In this document: piece after piece, positions 12,501 to 26,700 of the stretch
How the letters are laid out: every line of letters starts with the position of its first letter
Numbering within the stretch: position 1 is the stretch's first letter
From: Macrocystis pyrifera
Lineage: Eukaryota; Sar; Phaeophyceae; Laminariales; Laminariaceae
DNA length: 64,000 nt
Reading direction: 5' to 3'
Assembly: GCA_031763025.1 (NCBI GenBank)
Contig: JASSKH010000001.1
Coordinates: 23,189,840 to 23,253,839 of the forward strand
Made by a program: the position numbers and the translations under genes
Notes under the pieces: generated by a model
What the model was told of the DNA's origin: nothing
What the model saw: only the letters and a program-made list of their open reading frames with translations
The model's database searches: none

Positions 12501-15500
12501 ATGCGAGCAGTTTGGGTGTGTTCTGTGAGAGATCAAATTCACTACCTGGTTTAGTTTTACTCCACAACGAACCTCTGCTCAGCAACAGCTACTCGCGTGT
12601 TCTTCTGCTGCAAGCAGCGCCGACAGGAAGTGTAGTCGAGGAGGCTGACGGGAAAACGTTTGCAGGCAGCTCTACCGTCGTGTTGTGGGAGAGTAATTCA
12701 CCCTGGTTTCGTTTCTTGACCCGAACCTGTACTCCGCGCCAGCTATTTCATTTTATATACTACTTTTTTGCCGACAGGAGGTGTAGTCGGGCAGATTTGT
12801 TTGCATGGTTGTTATTTCAGTCGTGCTATTGATGCTGACGGGTTTCTGTTCTGCGCAGTTCTCTGCGTGGTTTCCGTATGGTGTCGAAGAGGCACAAAAG
12901 CAAACACGGGGAAAATCGACGAAAGCTGGAGGAGGGGGGGGCGTCCGATATCGTGTACGCTTGGGGAGCAAGAGGCATTCATAGGTCGAGCGTGCCCTAA
13001 GCCGTGTTCGATTGTCACAATTATAGTGTTTTGCGGGCAGGGGTGGCGCGCCAGACCTCGACGGTTCAACTTCCGATCATTGTTGCAAGGGTGCAGGTGA
13101 ACACAGGCCGAGCAGAGAACGCGTACAAGTAGGCAGCGGCAGAATCGTACCCAGCTCCCCCTTGAGTCGACACGCCCACATCATAAATACAGGAAACCTT
13201 TCGGACGGGTGGACATCAAAACTTCGAGATGTTTGACGTTGTCTGGTCAAGACTGACCACACTCGGCCAATCGGGTTGGTACTTTTTGGGTATGGTTGGT
13301 TTCCTCAGGGTTGACTTTTTTTTTTCTTTATCCTCCGGCGGATTTGTAAAAATAAAGCTTAAGCTCACCACACTTCCACGTTCCAATTTCGTGTCGTGTG
13401 TCAATTTAACCCATAGCTCCCGTTGCAACATCAGAACAGGCTGCTGTTACCCCTGGAGTTTGAGCACGTTGACCCCTCACGGTTGACTCTTTAAGTTGAG
13501 CCCCTTAAGGTAGGGCTGATCCCTTCGATGTTGATCCCTCTAGGGCCCAGCAAGCACCTCGGGCCTCTCTATCTCTACACAAACCAGAACGAATGTAAAT
13601 ATTACCGGACGATAGTCGTTCGGTGCTAATGGGCCACGTGTCCGTCCTAAGCCGTCAACTGAAACGCTTGCACTTCCACCCACACCTATACCTGATATAT
13701 ACCTTTCGCCAAAATCCCGCAACAAATCGGAGCAGATCTGCACTTCCGCAGACGAGGGCCAGACGCTTGGGGGCTGCTTCCATGTCTCGTACGGCAACCT
13801 CACCACCGAGTGCGTCCCCCACGACGCTGAACCCTCGACCCTGCAAGACATAATCGAGGGCGGACTCAACAGCGAGCCTGTAGGCAGACCGGGACCGCTG
13901 CCCTACCCTCGCTCGGGGGGGGGCGGTAAAGGGAAGGGTGCAGCATCGTGGGTGCCTGGGGTAGGCCGAGTGAACGTTACCACAGACGGCTACGTCGATG
14001 ACGTGACGTGGGGGGGTCGATGCTGGAATGTGACATTTTCTTCCGCCGTGAGTACCGTTGGCCCCATGACCATAGCAACGGTCTCATCGGCCTCGACAAC
14101 GTCACCAACCACGGTTCAAAGTGGGAGCGAGAACGGCAATAAGCTCTCGGGCCTCGGTGCGGAGGTCACCATTGACACCTTACAGGCCGGGAACGCCATA
14201 TCTGGCAATTTCTCCTTGACGTTCGGTGGAGACGAAACGGTGCTTTTGTCGGCAATGGCTTCGGCCGGTGATGTTTCACAAGCGCTACAGGGACTCCCTT
14301 CGGTGGCGTTTGCCCGAACTTCACGCACCGACCCTGCGTCAAGCTGTGGTGGTGACGGCTTCTGTACCATCGGGCAGACCCCCGGAGGCGGACTCGAGTG
14401 GGTCGTGGAGCTAGGAACTCGAGTCGGAAACACTGAACCCTCGTCACCGACTGTGGCGGTCGGAGGATGGGCAGGAGGGATAGAGGAAGTTGAGGAGGGG
14501 GCCTTCGAGTGGCCGGAAGTTGCGAGCTATCTTGAGGGCGAAGGAGCGGCCGTCTCGGTGGTCCGAGGGTGGGCCGGGTCGGCCGATCAGTTGTCGGCAA
14601 GTTTTAACGCCACACAGCCGTTTTCGATCGCGCTGGGCGGAGCCGGGGCTTCACATGGTGAGCTCGATCGATTGATAGCGCTGCTGCTGTTGGTGTGGCG
14701 TGCATTCTCATTGTGGGTGTTTTTTGTCGCATATTTTCGGTTTTGCCGTTTAGGCGTAACCCTGGTAGCATACCAGTAAACATCAGCAATTCTTAAAGCC
14801 TGGCGCAATATCTTGCTGCCGAAAATAATTGCCGAAACCAAAAATCTCGTAAAGACAAGCAGCGCTGCAAAGGTTTCTAGGACATGCTACGCGTTTGCCA
14901 CGAAATCCAAAGCCGTAATTTAGACACGAAGCACCCAAATAGTACCAACCACATCTTGAGAGCTGCAGGGCCGACTAACCACCAATGGGTTATTACCCGT
15001 CAGCGCCCAGCATCATCCCAGTATCGTTGTCCGACCCCCCCAATGTCGGATTGTGCGGTGGTTGTTTTTCCCCTAACCTTATAATATTAAAAAGTCATTG
15101 AATCATCCAGCAGCTGGCTTGCATATATTGTGAGGAATTTTTGTTAGCGCACGAGCAACCGGCGTGCCTCTCGGATAGTACAAAATAACCCATCTCCAGG
15201 ACACAGCGCCGAATTAAACAACTTCGGATGGGATAGTTTTTTCTTGCTCCCTGAGCCCGCTCACCGCGTCCAAAGCATACATGCCCAAACGAAAATCGCG
15301 TCCGGCATGAAGAATGAAGCGTCCCTTTATGTTTGGAAACCCGCACATACACCAGGCGGAACCGGGGGCTTCGGGGCCAATCCGTCGCCAGCCTCGGGCG
15401 CCCCTCGAAACCCCTACTCCTCGTCTTCCAATCCCGACCTTCTCGGTGGTAGCGGCGGGGCCCGCTCCGGTCTATCCCCGGCCACGGTAAACGCCTTGGG

Positions 15501-18500
15501 GAACTCCGAATCGACGCTTCTGCGGTCCCTCCGCGGTTTGGGTGGGGCCGGGGGCGGCGCCATAGAGCTTGCGGCTTTGAACGATGTGACGATCGGCGTG
15601 ATGGGGTCTATCAGCGTGGACGGTGGCAATGGTATGGAAGATTGGGACGGCGGGGGCGGCGGAGGCAGTGGAGGGTCCGTGATAGTTTCCGCGGGAGGGG
15701 TGCTCCGCCACGCCGGCGTGATCTACGCGCGCGGAGGGGACGGTGGTCGCACATTTAGACCCTTATCTCGAAACGCGGGGGGAGGGGGGGGGGGCGGGAG
15801 GTCGCGTCGCTTTGTACGGTCAGAGCGTGGAGGTGCTCGACGGTTCTGTTGGAGGGGGAGGAGAAAGCGTGAACGTCGGAGGTGGTAGGTGCGTGGAAGG
15901 GGAGTTAAGATACTGGCGACCGCGGCAGGAGTCGTCGGAGCCTTGCCGCGGCATATCAGATCAAAGGCGTCGAGGAGTGGAGGATTCGGCCGACATCTAA
16001 AAATAATACAGAGTCTAGCTGGCAGCATGCACTGCACGTGTCTCAGCGGGTAGTTCAAACCATTCGGAGAATCTCTGGTTCAGCCGTATATACGCGCATA
16101 TAAATAAACCAAGTAGCAGCTCCCCACTCCGTCTCGCTCCTAAACGCATCGGCTGTGAGTTCAACCGATTGAGTGGTTGGCAGTCAGCTCTGCACGCTGC
16201 GCGATACTTCAGCCGTACGAGTTCAAAACTCCATCAATTTGATGTGGCATTGCCACACTAATACATCATATTTGAATTCGACCGATTTAGAAGTGTCTTT
16301 CCTAAATCACTTGCCCCAGATAACGACTATGAAGTAGAAGGGGATGCCTCGATAATACTACGCATAAAATATTGTTTTCGCGATTTCCCTCTAGAATTAG
16401 GGCGGTGAGTTGACTGATAATTAGTTCCCGACTAATTTTATGTTGGCTAGATATAACAGTTGCTTGTCCGCGTGCGGAAGTTTGCGGAACTATGCACTAC
16501 GCATACTACATCTTTGTGTCTGACGGGCGCGTCTGACCCTCCTCGACGTATGTGCGTGTTTATGTGTTTGTGTGGAAGACTCAAGCCTCCTCGTTTGGCT
16601 TACTTCTCCACGCAAGCAAATCACTATCCATGTCCCGCCAACGCATGCCTTGTTCGCAGTCTCAACACTACGGTTAGTCGATCGGTTGGCGTACTACACC
16701 AACTATCTGATACCTAGCTGTCAAGTCCAGCTAAAGCATGCCTTACTTACACCCCTGTCTCTTAAAGAAAGATGTTGGGTCCTGGGCTCCCCGATTTTCA
16801 GATGCTTCGTGACCACCAAAGCTGGAGATCTCAGAGACGACGCCTGCGGAGTGGAGCGAGCGGGGGGAAACGGCTCATTCCACGTCGACGCAGCGTACGG
16901 CTACACGCTTGGCATCGACGACGGTTCCGGGCTCGGCGGGGCTGGGGCAGAGGTTCGAAGGGGGGCGGGGAAAACTCAGCCTGTTCTCCAGTATCGTACA
17001 CGACGCCTCTAGGGATAAAAAAAAAATAGGACTTGAGAAGTTTGAAGTGTTCACGAACATATTACAAGAAGACCATTGTAGTTCAGGCCTTTTGGGGCTC
17101 GAATGTTTCACGAACTAAATAAAGTCGATGTAGTGGAGGCCTTCAGGGTTAGGGTTAGGGTTAGGGTTAGGGCTCAAATTTTAGACAAAATTTTAAAAGC
17201 CGTTGTTCTACAGTGAAAACTGTGTAGTGCAGAACACAGCCTGCCTCGCCAAATGCTAATAAAGAAGAATAAATGCGTAGCCCACGAAAGGATACTCTTA
17301 AGATAAGTGGCGTCACGTGCAGTATCGGCGTCCGTCTGGTAGCTTGTCACTGCTGTCCCACAAAAAAGCCCGGCACCGAGTATTTTTTGTGTCTGGTCGT
17401 CAGAACCTTCGAGGGGACGGTTTTCCTCGAAATCTCGCTAGCTTGTTCGTGGTGAAGCAATACGTTCCAGATATGCAAAAGCTGCAAAAATAAGTGTTGG
17501 GTAAGAGGTGTATCCTGCTAGCCCAAAACTATTCAGTCGAGCGTTGACCCGGCGGTAGATAGAGGCAGTAGGGGTGCGATAAATTTCATCTGAGGCGTCC
17601 CTCCCTCCCCTGAAGCTCCATACCCGACCGAGAACCTGGCCTAGAGATAAAGTTTGTGCACTTTCCTCCGATGAGCAAAGCGGTACCACGGTCAAAAACG
17701 AAAAATCTTGTAAAACATTACGATGAATAATGGGATTACAACGATATTGGGTGCCGGGTACCTCCTGATTTGAGGGGCGCCGCTAGCCAGGAATATTTCG
17801 GCAATAAAGTCCTACCACTTTGGGCGGAAATGTAAGGATCATTATATATTCATATTTATGTTAATACGTTTCTTATATTTCGGATCAGAGTGGTGTAGGG
17901 CCTGGCCTATCGTAGCACTCATCGCTAGTAGGGTGTCCCTTCTAACCAGCTAAAAAAAGTGACTCGACTCTTTCAAGCACGCAGATTTTCTGGGCCAGCA
18001 GAATGCCAGGACACATGAATTCCAAATGCTCTCCTTCTTTCGCATTATACATTGCAACCTATCATGCCTTTTTTTTTTCACCACGCGCCTCGTGTCCACA
18101 CAGGGTACGAACTCCTCGCTGTTTCTGTCGAGACACGATGGTGCAGTCGCGACGTCTTCCGGCCAGACGTTCCAGGCGTTTCGACCATATGACGGACCAG
18201 AGTACGTGCTGGAAGATGGCGGAACAGCGTCTACTCCCGCGCGCGTCACCTTTTATGTTAAGGCGAGCCAAATTATGGCTTTTGGCGTGTACCGCAGTTT
18301 TGTAGCGCTACGAGTTGACTGACTATATACACGTCGGCCACCAATCGTCACTAGTTGGCTACCGGAGAGGAATTACAGTCAGTCGCGTGTGGTAATTTAA
18401 GGAATTCTTCTGCGCCTTTGCATCCGACTTTCGCGTGTGTAGCTGCTCGACTTATGTTATCACTGATTAAATCACTAAGCGAAGGTAGTTGGCTTGCTTC

Positions 18501-21500
18501 GCCACCCCAGTAATAGCTACAAGTAGCCATGAAGTAATTTTTAAGGCAACTCCAACCCCTCGAGTTTTGGCTTCCGTGGAGCATCCATATGCCACACCAA
18601 AATCCATATCAGTGTCGATTTTTTTGTCAGTCTTGCTCGCCTTTCTACGTAGAGCACGGAAAAGGGGGCACCTGACCATGCAGTTGCGGAGTGAGGCAGC
18701 AGCCGCACCCAAACAGAAGGGACTGCCAAGGAGCATGACACATGCAAAGCACTGCGAGCATTTTTTCCTTGTCCGCATAGCGGAGGCGTAATCGGGAATA
18801 TTTTGCGAGAGTGTGGTTCATCGACGTCAACCTACTATCTCCGATATGATGTAGTTTGTTTTTGTGCTACCACCACTACCGCACATATCACCAGCCACAC
18901 CCCCACACACAGCGCGTGCAGGAGCCGTTTGCAAACCCACGAGGTCGATACTCGAAGCCGAACAACTGTAGCGCTGTCCTATGTTTCAACCATAACAGGT
19001 TGCCGCTGCGGACATCTCCGCCGGAGGCGAGGCTACTGAGGGCACCAATTCATCGGAGGGAGGTAACAGTTCGTCGGGGAGCTCCTACCCCTCCTCTGAG
19101 CACGCTTCTGCCGATGAGTGGGGTGTCGTCTTCGCTCTTCTAGGGCCGGGACTGAACGCCACCTCCGACTTCTACTACAACTCTTCCGGCACGGAGCAAA
19201 CGCCGCTTCTCTTCAACTCCTCTTCTGCCACATATCTGTCAAGCTCTTGGAACTCTTCTACGGTGGGTGGCGTTTCAATATAGAACCAGTCACTATGTAA
19301 AGGGACGGGCAGGTTAGTCACAGGCTGGGGGGGGGTGGGTATGTGCTTATTGCCACGCATGGCCGTAGTCATATGACCTTAGACCCTCGCATCCCTACGA
19401 TGCCGGGACAGAGCACGTCGGGTACTCACCGACCAGCCAGACGTTTGTTACTTGCACCCAGCGTGAAGCGCCATGTGGTGTTCGGCGAGTCGCATGAAGC
19501 GTGAGCTGCACCCTCCTAAAAACCGCTTGTGAGGCAATATTTCTTCCATACTGTATGAATGACAGCGTCGAATAAAATTAATTTGGTTTCTGGTGTGGGC
19601 ACTTCCAGATACAGTAATGGGTATACTGGGGGAAGGGTAGTATATTCGAATGAACGTCATCTTTTTTTGTCTTGCGGGTACCGTCATTCCTTGGAATACA
19701 TGGCATCCACATCTGCAGCGCTCTCCGGGACGCACAAAATGTCAGGTCTAGTTTTGTTCTGCCGGTCAGGAAGCTCGAGGTTAGACACCCAAAGCCGACG
19801 GGCGCACGGCACAAGTAGGCATTTAGGGTTATTCAACAGAATTGCGACCCCGTCTTCGTGGCAACCCGTTCGAAGCAGGCGTGTCGCCAAAGCTAAAACA
19901 CACCATTCCTCCGTGCCGCGACACCCCCCATCCTGCCTTTGGTCACCCAAAAACGAGAAGGCCGCGTTCCCTGCGCCGAATACCACCCTCGTCGGCGTTT
20001 CTATATCGGGCGGTGTTATGCGACACGGGGCTGGGTACCGCTCTGTCCCCTGGGATCCGGGCGAGATAGAGTCTTCAACGGAAGGCCGAGGGGGGCCGTT
20101 GGAAGACAGAGTAGAGGGGTCGCGCTGGTACAAGGTATGTGTTGCAACTGTTGTCGCGTTTATTTTTTGGCGAGGCTGATCGGGGGGCGTTTTCTAGAAA
20201 TCATCTCTATGCTATGTACGCAGCTGGCGTCAAGAACATTCGCCGTTCGTTCTCTCCGTTGTCTCCCGTAGCGCAGAAAAAGAAGCGCGCCATCTTGACT
20301 TCCGTCACGGTACCGTGCGCGCGTCATTACGCTTCAAGAACTGGGCGCAGCACACCGGACATGTTTTACCGTACACTGGAGTCCCACGATCACCAGTCCA
20401 GCTGAATGCGTATTTTAGGCGTCCATCTACACACATCCCCGATGGACGGTCCGAACGGGAGGGCCCGTTTTGGGGCTCGAGATGATCATCCGATCTTTTT
20501 GTCGTGTTCCCTTCAATACTGCAAGGAACATCAGCCCCTCCCCCCCCTATATCTAACAGCCATCTCATGAAAAAAGTTCGCCTAAGCACAATCACAGCAT
20601 TAGCACCATCGACTGCTGCTCAACCAGAAGCAGCACAAGCGAACCCAAGACGCGGTTTTCGTCGCCACAGAGGCGTGCTACGATAGGAGTCGAACAGTTT
20701 GGCCAAACTGTCACTGGGACTGGCTGGGCTTCCTTACCTCTTTAGTACTGCTGCAGTCCTGTTAGGGGGACAAACCACTTGAGATTTGAGTAGTTTGTCC
20801 CCAAAATGGAACCACACTCCTGAAAGGGTTAATTAACCCAATATCGCTCTATTACAACAATCACATTGTGTTCTACCATATTTTTCGTGGTTGTGTCTAG
20901 ACTTTGTTTTTTTCATCAGGTTGCACGTTTTAGCTTCTCTCTTAACCAGTTTCTGGGTGAGCTACAGAGCTCGTATACTATAACCAACTGAAAATTAGGT
21001 GCTGCCCCTGTAAGGCAAGCAGGCATCCCCCGCGCGCGAAGACGCGATTTGTGTGTCCCTGAGGCGAAGTCGTGATTTGTGTGCCCCCGTACGGCGGGAA
21101 GATTCTAGTGCTCCATGCGGAGACGCGATTTTTTGTGTGCGCCTCACGCGAAAACGAGATACTGCTGTGCCCTACGTGAAACCTTTGCTGCACATGAACG
21201 AAAAGGTGGACATTATGATGCGTTGGGACGCAAACGGTACGGGCGGGGAGTACGACGTGCTGGTAGACGGCGTCGCGCGCGCCGAGGACAAGGTATTCGG
21301 GCGACATGGGAACGGCAGCAGCGATGGCGGGGTGGTCGGAGGCATCGAGAGGGTTGGTCTGTACGTGCTAGGCGAGGGGCGAGCTTGGTTCGACGAGATT
21401 TACCTGGGGCCCGATTTCACCATGGGTAAGACACGGCGCAGAACATGCTCGTCCCTTGCTCCCCGCAGGAAGAGTTTCTGCTCGAAAAGCACATCGTTTG

Positions 21501-23691
21501 CAGTTTCATGGCGTCCTTAGCTGTGTTCGGTTTTATGTTCTTGGCTTGATGTTTGGGATTGATGTTTTCGGTTGATGTATCCGATCGATGCCGTCGTATG
21601 GTTTCTGTGTTGTCATGAGTTGTTTTACACGCGGCGAATATTTGCTCCGTTGCAGTTTTTTTCGATTGAAGGTATCGCATTGTCGTGCATTGTTTTGTGC
21701 GCGAAGATGAACTTCATCTGTTGCGACGTGTAAGCTCCCCTCCCCCCCCCCCCCCCCATTGTTTCGGGAATTCCGGCATGGAAAAGGCGTGACTCTTGTA
21801 ACCATGTAGCGGGTATCCAGTGCCCAGAATTTGTTGTCGGTCTATTGACCCCGCCGTGGAGGACCCCTCTCGAAAATCCCCCGCGACCACGACATCACGG
21901 TCAGGGCTTCGTCATGACGCCGTCCTACTTCAAACATCCGGTTATCATGCTTGATGATTTTGCCTTTCCGACGCGAATTACTTCTTCACTTTTTGACAAA
22001 AACAAAACGTTGCTCAAAAGTTATGCTTTATTTTTCATGTGGACTGAATCTTAAAAGCGGTGAACGATTCTATTATAGAGGTGGAATTGTCTTAAAACCC
22101 GTTTGGTTCGCCGGCCTATCTCCCACATCTTAGGCTCGAAAATGCCTTGAGGCGCGATATGACATGATGGGGGTTTTCCACAACATCAGAGCCTGAATCA
22201 GCGCGAGGTTCTGCGGTGTCGTTGGCATTCTCGCTTGCTCTTGTGGACAGAGCTCGGGTTGTTCCCGTTAAAAGCAGAATATACGCAATTTTTTGGCGCT
22301 AACGCTGATTGTGCTTTGTACATTGCTTTTCTACCCCCCACGCGCACACTCATCTCAACTATGTAGAGCTTTCCTCAGACAGAAGCAGAAAATAGGTACC
22401 TTTCTGAGTGGTTACGTGCATTAATTTTGATTGTACGCTCTTTTTTTTTCCCCCCCCCCCGGCGTACTTCCCCCCAATATATGATATATCGGCTGGGTTG
22501 GCGTCGGTTGGCAACGACACTGTAAAACATACCGCTCACTACTTGAGCTAGATGACCATGGTACCGTTTTGTTTATGTTTTGCGTTTTTTTTTGGCGGTC
22601 GGCTCAGCTGGTAGTCGAGTTAGATAGATCATTTGTGCGGTGTGAAGAACCTTTACTCCGCACAAGGGGCATGTCGTATCACGTAATAGTGTTTATGGTA
22701 AGGCACCCAAGAGGCAGCTACATAGTACTCCTATTGCTGTCTCTGGACGTGGCCACACCGGAAGATAAGTTAACTTACTGAAGCCGTCATTCATCTGCAA
22801 ATCCGCCTCACAAGCCGTCTTAGTAGGATGTAGCTCACCCTTCATGCCATTCGCCAGACTCCTCACGGCGCTTCGCGCTTGGTGCAAGCAGGGACCGTCT
22901 AGGCGGTGAAAACCCGACGTGTTCCGTCCGTATTGTAGGGATGCGAGGGTCTATGGTCATACGGCTACGGCCATGCATGATATCGCGTACACCCCGTTCC
23001 TCTCCCCACGAACACCCCTCTTGATATAAAGAGAGGGCTGTCTTTGTTTGCGTCCAACAAGGCGTCTCATTCCCTCCCACCCAATCACCAGAGCGCGCTA
23101 CAGTACATCGTTAGCACTCTCTGGTAGTAAATGTCACTCCGGGCGTAAATATAACAATCGTTTATACGTTAATCTGGATACGGAGCGGTCTCTCTATTTC
23201 CCTCCAAAGTGGCATTGTGTTTGCCATCCGACAATGTGCAGTATACATCGTGGGCTTCGACATCGACCACTCAGAAAAATCTCGCTTCCCTGAGAATGAT
23301 CAAGTAGAAGACCAAGGGAAACCAAAAACATGAAAAAAAAGGAAGAGCTTAATCGATTTTATAGTCTCCTCTTTTGACCGGACCCCGCCCGCCGCCCGAA
23401 TCGACCGACGGGAAATCTCGCATCTAAAAACAAACTTAAACGAAAAGGATTTCGATGCCCGAAGACGTCGCGGAGAGGGGTAAAGCTTAGAAACACTGCC
23501 AGCGAAAAGGGATGGGAAAATTTAGTCGACCCGGGGGAGAGCCAGTACAAGGTCATGCAGCGACACGAGAACTTCCTGTCGTCTAGGGAAAAGGTGAGTG
23601 TGTGCTGATGTTGGACCAAATAATAGTGGCGTAAGTAAGGCATGCCTCGGGTAAACCTTGCGCCTGTGCTGTTGTAAGTTGCGTTGCGGAG

Positions 23692-23790
<99 letters not shown>

Positions 23791-26700
23791 AGTATGCCAG
23801 CGAACTGACTTGGTATTTTATCAATGGAACACACACGTTGAGCCGCACATACGTTCCCGTTGGATATATACAAAGACACGGAACCCCGCAAATTACCGCA
23901 CGCGCCGAACCGTATTACCCAGCTAACCGATGGCTTAGTCGGCGACATATAGTCAGCAAACTCACAGCCAACTCACAGCCGGTCGTCCAGGGATATGCTG
24001 AGGATACTTTACTATCGAGGTCCGGAGATCCCTAGGTAGATAGGTCCCTTCTCGTCACGTTTATACCCGGCGGATTGAAGTTATTCGGTCCTCCAGCTGG
24101 CTGCAATGGCCTCCCCATACAGCCGCTGTTCTACGTAGAGAGATAGACAGCAGTAGACCCTACTCGAGCCAAACCCGGTGCACTTCTCGCCCGGTCAACT
24201 CTTTGGGAGTTGTTATCCTCCTAACCCCGTTTTTTTAGATCTCCACAGTTTGCGGCAGTGTGCGCCTCCCCCTACCCGAGGGAGCTTCGGTCGTGTTACT
24301 GGATAGAATGGGGCCGGAGAGTAGAATGGAAAAACGAAGGGCACACACCCTCGTATAAATGAACAGCATGTTGCGTGGTTTTATCCCTCCGCAATAATGT
24401 ACAGGGCCAAGAAGAACTTATGCCAGCTGGCCTTCTCGGCACCACGACGGTGTATCCAAGTAATCACTAGCGCTTTGCTGTGTATTATCTTGAACGGGAT
24501 CGCCCCCCCCCCCCCCCCCCCCTTGCCCGCTCGAACACACCAACCATCCGGTCTCATACCTTCTTCCTCCCGCCGCGATATCGGCGGAAAGCACAGTATC
24601 GGATCCGACATGGTGGCCTGGTGCCGTTGGATGGCGACGGGATGCAGGAGCACGTCGTGGACAAGTACGTGCAGGACAGCTCCGCCGCGCCGCTTGCGGA
24701 AGGCTTAAAGGCCGGGTCTCTTCTGGAGGTCCCTCATGGCAAGGTCGGTCGGTCGGTCGGTCGTGTAGGGATATATAAAGCGATATTCACATTTCAAGTT
24801 TTAAAAAACCACCCCGTGACAACCCCGAAAGTGTTGTCTTATCTCTAAACAAGGGCCTCATCTTATATCCACTGAAACAATGATTCCGTACTCACGCCAA
24901 AGCAGGTTTTCCTCGTGACTTGAGTCGATTTTCCCTGGTCATATATTTACTGTGACCTTAAACCGGATGGTCTTATTAAAAGGGATACACCACTGCTGTA
25001 CAACCAGGTATAGTTGATGGGCTGCCCAACTGAGGAACGGTCCAGAAACCCTATGGTTGGAACACCATGGTTGAAACAGCACTACATACCGACGGCAGGC
25101 CATAGATTTTCTCACCGGGTTGCACTCTCCCTTGTAAGACTGCAGTTCCGTTGCGAGACAAACAACTCACAGTATAAGTACTGTGTGCCCAAAACGGGAC
25201 TGCAGCACTAAAAGGGTTAAAAACAGCGTTTTTTGTGAGGTTTAGAGCGATGCCACAACGGGAGAGGTGTGGTGCCATGTTTTCTGACCTCCTCCTCACA
25301 TAAGGAGGCTCAATATGTCACCCGAAAAAAAACGGCGTGGAAGGAAAATTGGTTCGCGCAACCCGACCCCCTACGTTTTCTATGCGCTACGTAGTCCTAA
25401 AACAAATGTATCAGTGAAAGTATCATACGCACACTACATAGCCAGTAGTTGCTGACTTGAGGAGCTCAACCGGTAGTTTCCCACTCTCTACAGATCAGAC
25501 AATATTGCCTTGGAAGGTAAAAACGTGCAACACCTACCGTGGGATGAGCGATAAGAAAGCTCCATGAAACAAAAAAATAGGCGTGCTCCTACCGTGTGGC
25601 ATGCGTCCCGAATGGCTCTGGTCTGTTGATTTGTCCGTTTGTCGTCGGTGGCCGGTGGTCGGTTGGTAGTGTAAACGCGTTGCCACCCGTGTACGGTTCT
25701 CGTAGCGCATGCGTGGTGTTGTCGTTCTCCTTGTCGTTGTTCTTCCATTAGTTACGAGGCTCATAACCTATTGGTGTGTGACGTGTATATCAGGAGCGAC
25801 AAACATGGCTACTGGCTACTACTGCTGCGTGTGAACTACGTACAACAAGCAGGGAGAGGAGGCGGCTTGAGGCCTTGCGTGCCGCTGGTTGAGGACAGTG
25901 CACCTTTAAGCAGCTAAGCTTTGCACTTTTTCTTTCAGTGTTGGAAAGGCCTCCGAAAGTGTAAAAAACCAAACGCACACTCGTACATACCTATTTCCGG
26001 GATGTCTTTAGTGCTCGTTCGGGGAGACCCGGAACGTTGCAGCGAGAAGCCTCAGACTACGTAGTGCTATGCGCTGAAAACACGCCCATTTATTCGCATC
26101 CAGTGGGCAGCAGCTTGGAGGAAGTGAATCCGCTTGCGGTGTGACACCATGGTTGAAGCGGCCTGAGATGGGGAGGCAAGATAGTATCGGCGGTATATAT
26201 CCAAACGGTGCAATCATGGCGTAGGCATGCGCCTTGCAGCAACGGAGGGGATGAAAGCGCATGCATGGAGCGCCCGAAACGAGAGTATGAAAAACGCGTT
26301 CAGGATTTACACGGTCATGTCCCCCTGCAGCAACCATTTGGAGAAAACCTTACCTGCTCGGAAAAAATCACACGCCGGACAGATCACGAGCTAGATCATC
26401 TAGATCCTAAACTGCCGCTATGATATGTTGTGCATGATCTGTACCGCACAGACCCAACCCAGGAAACATCCTAGACCATGCAAATTATTTGGGTCCCGCT
26501 CGGCCACGCGAGCTAGATCATACAGATCAGGAATATATCTGCCCAGAAGGATCTAGATCATGGACTGTGGGAATCGACTATTTTTTCGAGGTGTAGAAAC
26601 TCTATCGGACTCATCGGAACGCCTACTAGTACTAGTGTAGTACTGTAGGACAAAGCGAGCCGGCCGGAATAGCCCACGCCACGATAGCTTCATTGCCGGC

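Larger units (their letters stand above)
21426..24591. other. Intron between exons 19 and 20: contents
   Basis: Apart from the SINE-like copy and the 96-base C-run it contains a C-run at about 21740, a pair of GCGCGAAGATGAAC-like direct repeats (21600-21720), and a second C-run (24505-24522). I see no coding exon that fits the phase. Confidence 0.5.

Noticed and set aside
16150-16240. Possible tRNA-like stretch (GATTGAGTGGTTGG and GAGTTCAAAACTCC)
   Set aside because: No acceptor stem could be paired and the arms do not fold.
23658-24035. Open frames of poly-Pro/poly-Gly on both strands (also 46.4, 49.0 and 52.1 kb)
   Set aside because: They are translations of C- and G-runs, with no splice sites or coding-like flanks.
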